From the NCBI RefSeq assembly GCF_928381705.1, contig NZ_CAKMSR010000002.1, forward strand, positions 62,001 through 126,000: DNA of 64,000 nt, given 5' to 3'. A program made the translations under genes and the position numbers. Of the stretch, positions 54,463 to 63,914 are shown one piece after another. The notes under the pieces are model-generated. The model searched no databases and was not told the origin of the DNA. It saw only the letters and a list, made by a program, of their open reading frames with translations. The stretch's first letter is position 1. The number at the start of each line of letters is the position of its first letter. Source of the DNA: Rothia nasimurium (GTDB lineage: Bacteria; Actinomycetota; Actinomycetes; Actinomycetales; Micrococcaceae).

Positions 54463-56415
54463 TTATCGTTCGATTTGCCAGGGCACGGAGGCCACGACAA
54501 CGCCCGGTTCGTGGCGCAGGCGGGCTTTGAGTTTGTGCACGGTGCGGCGGTGGAAGATGCCCTGCCACCAGTGGGAGACCACGTATTCGGGCAGGTAGAC
54601 CACGAGTACGTCGCGGGGGGATTTTTGGCGCATCTGTTGCACGTATTCGAGCACGCTGGCGGCGGGGTTGCGGTAGGGCGAGTCCAGTACGGTCAGGTCG
54701 ACGGGCAGTTCGAGGGTTTCCCAGGTGTCGATGTTTTCGCGGGTGCGGGCTTCGTCCACGTTCACCACGAGAGCTTCGATGGATGAGGGGCGGGAGGCCC
54801 GTGCGTAAGCGAGGGCCCGGAGCACGGGTTTACGTACCCGCTCAACGTAGATGAGGGCGTGGACGCGGGAGGGCAGCGCCCGGTCTGCGGCCAGTTGTTC
54901 GGGGTCGGCTGAGAGGGCTAGCTGCCGGTCGATATTGCTGTAGTGTTTGTTGGTTTTGATCATGAGCCAGGTCAGAAGAAGAATGAGCAGCACGGTGACC
55001 CAGGCACCGTGGGTGAACTTGGTAAGAATGATGACCACGAGCACGGTAACCGAGGCACCGGTACCGATGGCGCTGATGCCGATGTCGCGCCAGAGGGTGC
55101 GGCGCTTTTTGGTATCGAGGGTGATGCGCTGGGCCCGCCAGCGGTTGCGGAGCACCGCGTACTGGGTGAGGGTCATGGCGGTAAAGACACCCACAATGTA
55201 CATCTGCACCAGGGCGTGCACGTTGGGGCCGACGATAGCGACCAGCAGCATAGAGCTGGACCCCAGGGCCAGCACGCCGTTGGCGTAGAGCGCGGTGGAG
55301 CTGCGCGCTGAGAGGTGCACCGGTAGGTACTGTTTCGCGGCGATGGTGGTCGCTAGCATGGGGAAGCCGGTGAAGGCCGTCATGGCCGCCACGATGAGCA
55401 CTCCGATGGTGGCTGCGCCCAGCAGGACGCTGGCCAGGGGGAGGCCGAAGATAGCATCGGTGATTTGGAGCAGAGCGGGTACCTGGTGAAAGTCTTCGCC
55501 CGCGGGCTGCCCGTTAATCAGTAGCCCCTGAGCCGGGTCAAGGACGCTGACCACCCCGGTTTGTCGGGCCAGGTAGAGCACCCCCAGCAGGGACAGGGCA
55601 GACAGGCCACCAATCACCATCAGGCTGGTGGCCGCATTGCGCTGACGCGGCGGCGCAAAGGCCTTCACGGCGTTACTGATGGTGTTTACCCCGGTCAGCG
55701 CCACAGAACCGGAGGCAAAAGCCCTCACCAACAGCAGGCCAACACCGAGCTGGGTGGTCAGCACCTCGGCAGCACCGTCGGGTACCACCACCGTGTACTC
55801 AGCCGATACCGCGCGCCCAAGCTGCCCGGTGGCGTCCGCAATGAGACCGCAGGCCACGGTTACCGCAAGCAGCACCAAAAAGACGTAGGAGGGAAGGTGC
55901 GACACCCGCAGCATCACCTTGAGGCCGCGTAGGCAGATAAAGGTCACCAGAGCAATGAGGAAACAGGCAATCAGCCGCTGATGCCCCAGCAGTACCGGGG
56001 TAATCGATTCAAGGTACTGGGCAGCAGAAGACAGCGACACCGCAACCGTGAGCATAAAGTCAACCATCAGGGCAGCGCCCAGCACGATAGCGGCGGTTAT
56101 CCCCAGGTTCTGGTGCACCAGGGCGAAGTCGCCGTGCTCCCCCACATGCTGGATGTTATAACGGTAGGCACCCACCACAACCAGCAGAATCAGGGCAATG
56201 CCCAGCCCCACCAGGGGCGAGTAGGCTAGGGCACCGTGGCCGGCTAGGAGCAGGGTCAGCAAAATTTCGTCGGGGGCATAGGCAACCGACGAGAACCCGT
56301 CCGCCCCGAAGAGGGGTAGGGCACGGCGTTTGGGCAGGTTGCCCTTCTTGGCGTGCCTGCTGGTGACGGGGGCACCAAAAATCAGGCGGGTGGCCGCGCT
56401 CCTAATATTTCTCAC
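54463..56415 (-). CDS. APC-superfamily permease
   Basis: About 650 aa with twelve predicted helices in the first 480 residues, and a soluble C-terminal domain of about 170 aa (RVHALIYVERVRKPVLRALAYAR, in part). Opens with LPKRRALPLFGADGFSSVAYAPDEILLTLLLAG, the actinobacterial APC/KUP-like signature. Because two TrkA regulators are encoded divergently next to it, K+ or amino-acid transport are both possible. Start uncertain: GTG at 56415 is preferred, GTG at 56466 is also open. Confidence 0.82.
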   Translation of the reverse strand: MRNIRSAATRLIFGAPVTSRHAKKGNLPKRRALPLFGADGFSSVAYAPDEILLTLLLAGHGALAYSPLVGLGIALILLVVVGAYRYNIQHVGEHGDFALVHQNLGITAAIVLGAALMVDFMLTVAVSLSSAAQYLESITPVLLGHQRLIACFLIALVTFICLRGLKVMLRVSHLPSYVFLVLLAVTVACGLIADATGQLGRAVSAEYTVVVPDGAAEVLTTQLGVGLLLVRAFASGSVALTGVNTISNAVKAFAPPRQRNAATSLMVIGGLSALSLLGVLYLARQTGVVSVLDPAQGLLINGQPAGEDFHQVPALLQITDAIFGLPLASVLLGAATIGVLIVAAMTAFTGFPMLATTIAAKQYLPVHLSARSSTALYANGVLALGSSSMLLVAIVGPNVHALVQMYIVGVFTAMTLTQYAVLRNRWRAQRITLDTKKRRTLWRDIGISAIGTGASVTVLVVIILTKFTHGAWVTVLLILLLTWLMIKTNKHYSNIDRQLALSADPEQLAADRALPSRVHALIYVERVRKPVLRALAYARASRPSSIEALVVNVDEARTRENIDTWETLELPVDLTVLDSPYRNPAASVLEYVQQMRQKSPRDVLVVYLPEYVVSHWWQGIFHRRTVHKLKARLRHEPGVVVASVPWQIER

Positions 56416-56603
56416 AGGCTCTAACCGTAGTCGGTAGAGCGGGGAAAACACAGCTATACACACCACATTTTGCTCGTGGGCAAGGACGCCCCCGCGCGGC
56501 TATGGCGCGCCGGTTGGGTGGTGGGGCCGCCGGGCGTAGACTAGATGCAACCCTGCTGTGCGGGGTTTATGTTTGTTTCCGTCGTGGTTTCGTGAGGTGC
56601 TAA

Positions 56604-57296
56604 GTGCCCCATTTTGTGATTATGGGTGCTGGTCGTGTGGGCGTTATGCTGGCCCATACCCTAGAAGATGCGGGTCATTCGGTTGCTGTGATCGATCAGG
56701 ATGACCGGTCTTTCCGCAGGTTGCGCAAGGATTTTGCGGGTAAGAAGGTGACCGGTGTGGGCTTTGATCGCGAGACCCTCAAGCGGGCCGGTATTGAGCA
56801 CGCCTACGCTTTTGCTGCGGTGTCTTCTGGCGATAACTCCAATATTATTGCCTCCCGTGTGGCCCGTGAGACCTTTGGGGTGCAGCACGTGGTGGCCCGT
56901 ATCTACGACCCCAACCGGGCTGAGTTCTACCAGCGTCTGGGTATTCCTACGGTGGCTGCGGTGCGCTGGTCGACTGACCAGGTGCTGCGCCGCATTTTGC
57001 CGGAGCAGGCTATGGCCGGTGATTTCCGTGAGGCTTCGGGCCGCCTGATGCTCGGTGAGCTACAGTTGCACGAGGACTGGGCAGGGCACGCCCTGACGGA
57101 GATTGAGCACGCTGCCGGTGTGCGCGTGGCCTACCTGACCCGGTTTGGGGAGGGCATGCTCCCCACCAAGGAAACCTCCTACCAGCAGGGCGATACGGTG
57201 CACGCCATGATGCGCACCGAAGACATCAACGACATTGCCAGGGTGCTGGGTGCTCCCCCAGCACGCAACGCTGAGGGGGATCTGGAATGGAAGTAA
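56604..57296 (+). CDS. TrkA-type K+ uptake regulatory subunit (first)
   Basis: 230 aa. N-terminal RCK/TrkA-N NAD-binding domain (VIMGAGRVGVMLAHTLEDAGH, in part) and TrkA-C domain near the C-terminus. Cytosolic gating subunit binding NAD(H) or ATP. GTG start. Its last 10 nt overlap the next TrkA gene, so the two subunits are made together and probably form a heteromeric ring. Confidence 0.92.
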   Translation: MPHFVIMGAGRVGVMLAHTLEDAGHSVAVIDQDDRSFRRLRKDFAGKKVTGVGFDRETLKRAGIEHAYAFAAVSSGDNSNIIASRVARETFGVQHVVARIYDPNRAEFYQRLGIPTVAAVRWSTDQVLRRILPEQAMAGDFREASGRLMLGELQLHEDWAGHALTEIEHAAGVRVAYLTRFGEGMLPTKETSYQQGDTVHAMMRTEDINDIARVLGAPPARNAEGDLEWK

Positions 57297-57940
57297 TCAT
57301 TATCGGCGCTGGTTCGGTGGGCTCATCAAGCGCCCGCGAGCTGCTTTCTCACGGCCACACGGTCACCATTATCGACATCAAGCCCGAGGCGATTTCCCGC
57401 AGCGACATTCAGCACGCCCACTGGGTAATTGGGGACGCCTGCGAGCTGTCCGTCCTGCGTCAGGCCAAGCCCGAGAACGCGGACGTCATCGTGGCAGCCT
57501 CGGGCGACGATAAAACCAACCTGGTGGTATCGCTGCTGGCCCGCAGTGAGTTCGGGGTGCCCCGCACCGTGGCCCGCGTGAACAACCCCAAAAACGAGTG
57601 GCTCTTCGACGACTCCTGGGGTGTGGACGTTGCGGTTTCTACCCCCCGCCTCATGACCGCCCTGGTGGAAGAGGCCGTTGAGGTGGGCGATGTGGTGCGC
57701 CTGCTGACCCTCAAGACCGGCAGCGCCACCCTGGTCGAGTACACCGTGCCTACCGACCACCCGATTATTGGTCACACCGTCGATAACGTGCAGTGGCCCT
57801 ACGAGACCACCCTCACCGCCATCCTGCGCGACGGGGTGCCAATCACCCCCAGTGGTGACGACGTGATTGAGGGCGGCGACGAGCTCTTCTTCATCACCAC
57901 CCCCACCGGTGAGGACGACATCCGCGCCCTCTTCAGCTAG
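57287..57940 (+). CDS. TrkA-type K+ uptake regulatory subunit (second)
   Basis: 217 aa. TrkA-N domain begins IIGAGSVGSSSARELLSHGH and TrkA-C follows (about 135-215). Overlaps the first TrkA gene by 10 nt. No trkG/trkH channel gene is in the window; the partner may be the divergent APC permease or a channel elsewhere. Confidence 0.92.
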   Translation: MEVIIIGAGSVGSSSARELLSHGHTVTIIDIKPEAISRSDIQHAHWVIGDACELSVLRQAKPENADVIVAASGDDKTNLVVSLLARSEFGVPRTVARVNNPKNEWLFDDSWGVDVAVSTPRLMTALVEEAVEVGDVVRLLTLKTGSATLVEYTVPTDHPIIGHTVDNVQWPYETTLTAILRDGVPITPSGDDVIEGGDELFFITTPTGEDDIRALFS

Positions 57941-57962
57941 CCCTCTTCCTGCTTATCAGCAA

Positions 57963-58010
57963 AAGGACGCCGGCCCCACCTTCTTCGCCGAAGGTGGGGC
58001 CGGCGTCCTT
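57963..58010 (+). terminator. Bidirectional terminator between trkA and the OB-fold gene
   Basis: 21-bp perfect stem with a TTCGCC loop, between convergent genes. A-run on the left and T-containing run on the right let it serve both. Confidence 0.88.
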
Positions 58011-58020
58011 GTGCCTGCTA

Positions 58021-58557
58021 CTAGAGGGCCGGAACAATCTCGTAGCGTGGGTTGTACATGAGGGGCTTCTCGCGGGTGCTCAGCATGCCCGAGACCCGAA
58101 GATAGCCGCCTGCCTCTATTCCCGGCACCTGACGCTGGCCCTGCCAAATCAGGGTCAGCACCGTACCGGGGTTCAGGGGCGGGAACTCCGGGTAGAGCAC
58201 CCGGGGAGCCGCCCGGTTGACGCTAAACCGGGTGGTGAAGCCGGTCTCCTCATCCAGCACAGAAATCTGGCCGGTTGAGGTGTCTTCGGTGGTGCTCACA
58301 TCGGTGGTGTCATCAAGATCTTCACCGGTCTCTGCAATGGGCATACCCGTCATGGGGTGGGTCTTGGCCGGGGGCAGAGGCTTAGACTTATCGACCAGCA
58401 GGGTCACCTCGAACCGGGGGTTAGCCCCCACATGCGACATATGCACGCGGGTTACCCGCCCGGCGGCCCTGGCACGAAAACGCTCGGGGTACTCTTCCAG
58501 GCGGGTCACCGGCCCGGCAACCCGCTGCTGGGTAAAAGGAGACTCAGTCTCAGGCAT
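58021..58557 (-). CDS. OB-fold domain protein of the DUF3710/dut cluster
   Basis: 178 aa. The N-terminal AAGRVTRVHMS and C-terminal YLRVSGMLSTREKPLMYNPRYEI match OB-fold nucleic-acid-binding-like proteins that always neighbour DUF3710 and dut in Actinobacteria. The middle (75-110) is an acidic Thr/Asp-rich insert (DLDDTTDVSTTEDTS). Function not established. Starts 5 bp after the DUF3710 gene on the same strand. Confidence 0.78.
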   Translation of the reverse strand: MPETESPFTQQRVAGPVTRLEEYPERFRARAAGRVTRVHMSHVGANPRFEVTLLVDKSKPLPPAKTHPMTGMPIAETGEDLDDTTDVSTTEDTSTGQISVLDEETGFTTRFSVNRAAPRVLYPEFPPLNPGTVLTLIWQGQRQVPGIEAGGYLRVSGMLSTREKPLMYNPRYEIVPAL

Positions 58558-58562
58558 GGGCG

Positions 58563-59390
58563 CTAGCCAATTTCAGTGATTTCGGGGCCGCGGCGGGGCA
58601 CCTCAACAGTGGGCTTCTTCTCAGCCTGGGCAGCCGCTGCGGCAGCGGCCTGGGCGGCGGCGTCCTGAATGTTCTGGGGTACGCGCATGGGCAAAAGATC
58701 GCGCGGGGGCATGGGGTCAGAACCACGGTTGACCACGATGGTGCGGAAGACCTCTTCAAGGGCAGTAGCGCTCTCACCGGATAGCACGGCCTTGCCCGAG
58801 AAGACACCGCGGACGAACCAGCGGGGCCCGTCCACACCCACAAAGCGGGCAATACGGAAGCCCTTGCGTCCGTCGGGGAGTTCAGCGGGTACGCGGGAGA
58901 TCAGCTGACGCCCGAAGGGGCCGTCATTGATATCAACCTGGCCACCCTGGCGGCGCACGCTCTCAGACAGTTCCTTACGGATCTCATCCCAGATACCGCG
59001 GCTCTTAGGAGCCGCAAAAGCCTGCACCTGCAGGGTGCCCTCGCCCAGCTGCAGGGTCACCGCGATAACCTGCTGGGTCTTCTGGTCAGCCTCAAGGCGC
59101 AGGTTCAGCCCGGGGTTGCTCTTGACCAGCAGGCCGCCCAGGTCGATGTAGCTAGAGCCGGTGCGCTGCTCGGTAATGTCAAAGGGGCCGTTATCACGGG
59201 TAAATTCCACGAAGGACGCCGCAGGCTCCTCCTGCGCGACAGGCTGCTGGGTGCCGCCCTGAGCAGCCTCAGCAGGTGCCTCTTCAGCGGCGATTTCCTT
59301 CTCGTCGCTCTCTACAGCTGCCGCTAGCTTGGCCTGCTCAGCCTCAGCTGCGGCGTCCGCGCCCTTCTTTTTCTTACCAAAACCAAACAT
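58563..59390 (-). CDS. DUF3710 family protein
   Basis: 275 aa. Acidic/Ala-rich N-terminus after MFGFGKKKKG, then the conserved domain (GPFDITEQRTGSSYIDLGGL to PDGRKGFRIARFVGVDGPRW, with RGVFSGKA). A family restricted to Actinobacteria, always near dut; function unknown. C-terminal Ala-rich stretch. Likely co-transcribed with dut upstream and the OB-fold gene downstream. Confidence 0.88.
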   Translation of the reverse strand: MFGFGKKKKGADAAAEAEQAKLAAAVESDEKEIAAEEAPAEAAQGGTQQPVAQEEPAASFVEFTRDNGPFDITEQRTGSSYIDLGGLLVKSNPGLNLRLEADQKTQQVIAVTLQLGEGTLQVQAFAAPKSRGIWDEIRKELSESVRRQGGQVDINDGPFGRQLISRVPAELPDGRKGFRIARFVGVDGPRWFVRGVFSGKAVLSGESATALEEVFRTIVVNRGSDPMPPRDLLPMRVPQNIQDAAAQAAAAAAAQAEKKPTVEVPRRGPEITEIG

Positions 59391-59424
59391 GATGCCTCCT
59401 TGGGCCCTCGCCTATCTACTGCTC

Positions 59425-59868
59425 TTACTGTACGCCAGTTGAACCGAACCCGTCAGTCCCACGCTCAGTTTCACTCAGGCTCTCCACTACATTGAAAGTA
59501 GCCGCCTCAAACTTCTGAATCACCAGCTGGGCAATGCGGTCACCGCGCTGAATCTCAAAAGCCTGCTCCCGGTCGGTATTGAGCAGGCAGACCATAAGCT
59601 CACCCCGATACCCGGAATCAACGGTGCCCGGTGCGTTCACAATCGTAACGCCGTGCTTAGCAGCCAGACCCGAACGGGGGTGCACCAGACCCACATACCC
59701 CTCAGGCAGGGCAATCGCCACGCCGGTCGGCACCAGGGCCCGCTCACCCGGTTGCAGGGTGAGGTCCACGCGAGAGCGCAAATCAGCACCGGCGTCCCCG
59801 GGCTGGGCGTAGGCGGGGGGCTCAATTCCCTCATCGAGCATCTTGATATCAATCTTAAGCTGGTTCAT
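59425..59868 (-). CDS. dut: dUTP diphosphatase
   Basis: 147-aa trimeric dUTPase that hydrolyses dUTP to dUMP. Motifs: PGDAGADL (1), PRSGLA (2), NAPGTVDSGYRGEL (3), RGDRIAQLV (4) and RGTDGFGSTG (5), all intact. The second of two adjacent start codons (ATG at 59868) is used, with GAGG 4 nt upstream. Heads the dut-DUF3710-OB-fold operon; divergent from the DUF3093 gene. Confidence 0.96.
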   Translation of the reverse strand: MNQLKIDIKMLDEGIEPPAYAQPGDAGADLRSRVDLTLQPGERALVPTGVAIALPEGYVGLVHPRSGLAAKHGVTIVNAPGTVDSGYRGELMVCLLNTDREQAFEIQRGDRIAQLVIQKFEAATFNVVESLSETERGTDGFGSTGVQ

Positions 59869-60001
59869 CACCCTCTTTACTGTACCGGCTTAAGCGCTCC
59901 GGTGCCGCCCACATCGGGCGCCAAAACCCCTTAGACTAGAACCTGTGCACCGGGTTTGCCCCGGCTCATACTTCACAACTTGTCCCTCGTCGAAGGAAGC
60001 T

Positions 60002-60469
60002 ATGCCTGCTACCGCCCCCACCGTGCTGTACCGTGAACGACTGGCCCCCGGAATCGGCCTGTGGATAGGCTGCCTGGGCGTTGGTCTAGCCTCCTTCCTA
60101 GTAGGCGCACCGATTGATATCACCGCTGGCATCGTTGCCGGTATCGTGATGTTCCTGCTGGTCGGCGGAATACTCTACGGCAGCTCCCCCACCATCGAAA
60201 TTACCGAAACTACCGTGCGCTTTGGCCGGGCCCGTATCGAACGTGACTATGTTGGTCGAGCCTACGCCTTCCGAGGTGAAGATGCCCGCCTCGCTACCGG
60301 CCCGGCCCTCGATGGCCGCGCCTACATGTGTTTCCGCGGGTGGATTACCTCGGTCATTCGTGTTCAGATTACTGACCCGGCTGACCCCACCCCCTACTGG
60401 ATTGCGTCCTCCCGCCACCCAGAAAAAATTGCTGCCATCCTGAATGAGGGGCTACCCGAAGAAGACTAA
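60002..60469 (+). CDS. DUF3093 family membrane protein
   Basis: 155 aa with two helices (about 16-34 and 40-60) followed by a PH-like soluble domain (SPTIEITETTVRFGRARIE to TPYWIASSRHPEKIAAIL). ATG at 60002 with GAAGGA upstream. Actinobacterial family of unknown function, typically divergent from dut as here. A terminator follows 50 bp on. Confidence 0.87.
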   Translation: MPATAPTVLYRERLAPGIGLWIGCLGVGLASFLVGAPIDITAGIVAGIVMFLLVGGILYGSSPTIEITETTVRFGRARIERDYVGRAYAFRGEDARLATGPALDGRAYMCFRGWITSVIRVQITDPADPTPYWIASSRHPEKIAAILNEGLPEED

Positions 60470-60519
60470 GACGTCCAAAGGCTGCTAAGCACCTGGCAGG
60501 CATCATCTCTATGCGATAC

Positions 60520-60557
60520 GAGGGCGGGCCCGCGTTGTATAACGCGGGCCCGCCCTC
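60520..60557. terminator. Bidirectional terminator DUF3093 / DUF4193
   Basis: 17-bp perfect G+C-rich stem (GAGGGCGGGCCCGCGTT with its complement) with a GTAT loop between convergent genes, followed by TTACTTTTG. Confidence 0.88.
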
Positions 60558-60580
60558 TTACTTTTGAAGTTTCTTAGTCT

Positions 60581-60880
60581 TTAGCTCTCGCACTCGATGC
60601 AGAACTTGAGGTCGCCCTCTTCGCGGGCAATCTGGGAGCGATGACGCACCAGGAAGCAGGAAGCACAGGTGAACTCGTCGTCCTGTGCAGGGAGCACCAC
60701 AACGTTCAGCTCTTCATTGGAGAGGTCAGCACCGGGCAGCTCAAAACTTTCGGCCGCTGCGTTTTCGTCCTCATCCACTGCACCTGACTGCATTTCTGAG
60801 GGGCGTGAACGCAGCTCCTCAAAGGACTGGTCCTTGCTCTCTTCGTCCTGCTTGCGAGGTGCATCGTAATCGGTTGCCAT
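60581..60880 (-). CDS. DUF4193 family protein
   Basis: 99 aa. Acidic N-terminal two-thirds. C-terminal zinc-ribbon-like CASCFLVRHRSQIA then LKFCIECES, matching DUF4193 (Cys pairs CxxC and CxxC). ATG at 60880 with GGAG 6 nt upstream; the longer ORF is not supported. Conserved in Actinobacteria next to sepH and dut; function unknown. Confidence 0.9.
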   Translation of the reverse strand: MATDYDAPRKQDEESKDQSFEELRSRPSEMQSGAVDEDENAAAESFELPGADLSNEELNVVVLPAQDDEFTCASCFLVRHRSQIAREEGDLKFCIECES

Positions 60881-61303
60881 GGTTTTCTCCGTATTAAGTG
60901 TGCGAAGGGTAGATACCCCCTCTGTCTGGTCTGGGGTACCTGCACCTCGGTCTTGGTGTCGACCAACTCTGCGCTCGTCAGGGTCTACGACTGTGTTGAG
61001 GTGACGGGTAGAATTGTTCACCATTGCCCCCGATAATGCAAGTGCAAACTTCATGTTCTCTCTCAGCGAGTCACAAAGGCCTGACCGGGGGCACCTCGGG
61101 GCAAGAAAAATATTTCAAGCTCTTGCTGAACTTGAGCAAAAAACCCTTGAAAAACCGGGTTTTTTCAAAACTTCGCCCCTGCCCCAGCTACTTTAGCTTT
61201 CAAGCACAGCTTGAGCCGGTAGTCTTTCAAGTAAGTGTAAAGATTGAAGTGAGCACCCCTCTCTGTTGAGGTGGTGCCCGGCCCCATCTAAGGAGACCGA
61301 GCA

Positions 61304-62653
61304 GTGCGAGAACTGCGACTTGCTGGCATTCACGACGACGGTGAAAACCTTGTCCTCGAATCATCTGACGGCGCAACCTACCTCTTGCCCATCGACCAGA
61401 ACCTACGGCAGAGCATTGCCCGCGCCCGCCGTATTAGCCCCCTGCGCGGCGGCAGCGCTAGCGGAGCCTTTGGCCCCCGCGATATCCAGACCCGCTTCCG
61501 CCAGGGTGCAACGGTTGAAGAGATTGCCGCAGAGTCAGGGTGGGAGCCGGAGCGCGTGCGCCGCTACGAGTGGCCCATCGTCGCTGAACGCGCCAACATC
61601 ATCCAGACAGCCCGTACCGTGGTCATCTCCCCTGCCCCCGGCAAGGGTGGAACTGCTCAGAGCCTCAATCAGCACATCGAAGCTGTATCTGAACGCTTCG
61701 ACTTCTCCCAAGCCCCGATGGAGTGGAGCACCTGGCAGCAGGAATCAGGCCAGTGGACCGTGTCTGTTGATGTAGAGCTAAGCGAGGACGCCCAGGCTAA
61801 CCTGCCGCGCGGCGTCATGTTCCCCGCCCGGTGGAACTTCAACCCTGCCAACCAGAGCATCTACGCTTCAAACGAAGCCGCCTACTTCCTCATGGGCCGC
61901 GACCACTCCCACGATGCCCCCATTCCGGGCCCGGCCAAGCAGGCAGCGGCACCCCAGGATGAGGCTGCAAGCGACGTTCCCGAGCAGGCTGCTCCCGCCA
62001 CCGTTGGTGTTCAGGTTGCCGAGCCCCGCATCGCCCGCGTGAGCATCCCCGAGCAGAAGGAACAGAACGAGCTGCTCGATGAGCTGACCGCCCGCCGCGG
62101 CGTCCGCTCCTTTGACCCCGCCAGCGAGCGCAAGCTAGCTGACCTGCTCGAACGTGCCCGCCGTAGCTCCCGCCCCGCCCCCGCGTCCGAGGTGCAGGCC
62201 GAATCTGCCCCTGAAACCGAAGAACCTGCTGCGCCGGTAGCCGAAGAAGCAGCCCAGCAGCAGACTGCCGCTAGCGAAAATACAGCCAGTGAAAATACCG
62301 CTAGTGAAAATACCGTAGAGCAGCAGGTGCCTGAGGAGGCTACCGAGAATAGCGCCGAGTCTCCGGCAGCTCTTGAGGAAGCTCCCCTGCCCGCCGAGAC
62401 TTCAAGTGCTCAGGGCGCCCAGCCTGATGAGCAGGTCCAGGGCACCGATGGCTCGCCCGTCGCTGTGGAGTCTAAGAGTGAAGACGACACTCAGGAGGCT
62501 GAGGCCCCCCTCGCCGAGACTGCAGAAGATGCCCCTGAGGCGCAGGCCGAGCAGGCAGAGGAGCCTAAGACCCAGCAGCCCAAGTCGAGCCGGGCCAAGC
62601 GCACGAGCGTACCGAGCTGGGATGACATCATCTTCGGCAACCAGCGCCGATAG
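61304..62653 (+). CDS. sepH: Septation protein SepH
   Basis: 449-aa FtsZ-binding cell-division protein of Actinobacteria. N-terminal DUF3071 domain (RELRLAGIHDDGENLVLES) with a helix-turn-helix (DIQTRFRQGATVEEIAAESG) that contacts FtsZ. A long acidic, Ala/Glu/Pro-rich linker follows, ending in the basic KSSRAKRTSVPSWDDIIFG motif. GTG start with AAGGAG 8 nt upstream. The linker contains ASENT repeated three times (15-bp tandem repeats near 62268-62312). Confidence 0.93.
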   Translation: MRELRLAGIHDDGENLVLESSDGATYLLPIDQNLRQSIARARRISPLRGGSASGAFGPRDIQTRFRQGATVEEIAAESGWEPERVRRYEWPIVAERANIIQTARTVVISPAPGKGGTAQSLNQHIEAVSERFDFSQAPMEWSTWQQESGQWTVSVDVELSEDAQANLPRGVMFPARWNFNPANQSIYASNEAAYFLMGRDHSHDAPIPGPAKQAAAPQDEAASDVPEQAAPATVGVQVAEPRIARVSIPEQKEQNELLDELTARRGVRSFDPASERKLADLLERARRSSRPAPASEVQAESAPETEEPAAPVAEEAAQQQTAASENTASENTASENTVEQQVPEEATENSAESPAALEEAPLPAETSSAQGAQPDEQVQGTDGSPVAVESKSEDDTQEAEAPLAETAEDAPEAQAEQAEEPKTQQPKSSRAKRTSVPSWDDIIFGNQRR

Positions 62654-62679
62654 AGCCACCGTTATCCGGTGTAGGTTAT

Positions 62680-62716
62680 GGCCCCGCGTCCGCCTGTCTA
62701 GGTAGAACGCGGGGCC
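62680..62716 (+). terminator. Intrinsic terminator of sepH
   Basis: Stem GGCCCCGCGT/ACGCGGGGCC with a 17-nt loop, 26 nt after the sepH stop, followed by TTA. Confidence 0.75.
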
Positions 62717-62906
62717 TTACCGTCTGACGAGAAACGGAAGGGGGTTGCCCCGCACCGCCAGCATTTTCGTTAGAGGCACCACAGTACCGGCAAGCTTTCA
62801 GCGCGTACACTAGATACAGTAATCTCTCTTATTTTCACCGCACCAGCCCATGTCGCGCCCCTTTCGCAGACGGGTAAAGGGCTTATAAATACTTGATAAG
62901 GAAACC

Positions 62907-63914
62907 GTGACCACGCCCCGTTCCCACCAGTCACCAGATTCTAAAGACCAGAAGCCCACCGCCGCCGACGACGCCACAGAAGCTTTCCCTTCCCCCGCTG
63001 CCGAGGGCGCTACCGATGATGCAACCGAAGCTATGCCGCTAGCTAACGGTTACGAGTACGTGACTGAAGATAGCGGGAGCACCCGTACTGTTGTAGATAC
63101 GGACGACGACTCTCTGGCCTTTGGCCTCATGCGCAACGGCGACGTCGTTGAGAAACTCACCCGGGAAGAGCGACGGGCAGACAGGGCTGCCGAAAAGGCC
63201 GCAGCTAAAGAAGCTGAACGGGCAGAAGAGGCCCGCAGGCAGGTGGCTCTTGCCGCAGCGGCGGCCGCAGCAGCTGAACGTGATTAGCTGAACCCCCGTC
63301 ATGCGGAAGATGAGCAGGAAGAACGCAAGATCGGGTCAAAGGTCTTTTTTATCGGTTCCGCGGTACTCACGGCAGCCGCTATCGCCCTAGTCGCCGCTTT
63401 CTTACTACCCCTCAACGACGAAAGCTCTCAACAAACCACGGTAGAGGCGACCCCGACACCCACGGTAGCAGAGACCAGCTCAGCGGCTGCAGAAAGTTCA
63501 ACGGCGGCACCCGTTCCTAGTTTTAACACCAAGGCACCGACTGTCACGGAACAAGACGGCGGTACCGAAGAGCCGGTCTCCCCCGGCAGTGTTCTTTACG
63601 CGCCGACCGAAGAAGCTCCTATAGTTGAGCAGGCCGCTGAGCCTACAGCAGCTGAGACAGTCATTGAAGCTACCGAACCGGCTCCCGTAGAAGAGACGCC
63701 GGTAGCAGAAGAAACCCTGGTTCTGGAGCCGACTGAGGTGGCTACTGATCCGGGCGAAGTTGTAGCTCCTGATGACGCTGCACCTGCCGAAGAACCGGAC
63801 CGTTCCGTTGAAACTGCCGCTACCGATACTGCTAGCGCAGCGAGCCTATCTAGCGCTCCGGCTGCGGACGGCAGTAGCGTAGACCCCACCCTAGCGGCAA
63901 CTACCGGCCCCTAG
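62907..63914 (+). pseudogene. Single-pass membrane protein gene interrupted by an in-frame TAG
   Basis: A 127-codon reading frame starting with GTG at 62907 ends at TAG (63285-63287). The same frame then stays open for another 209 codons to 63914. Before the stop: a polar, acidic N-terminus and a Glu/Ala/Arg-rich helix (REERRADRAAEKAAAKEAER). After it: a linker, one strong transmembrane helix (VFFIGSAVLTAAAIALVAAF) and a long Pro/Thr/Glu/Ala-rich tail. Together they look like one membrane protein with an extracellular tail. A single CAG/AAG-to-TAG change would explain the break; sequencing error or read-through are alternatives. No family recognised. Confidence 0.7.
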
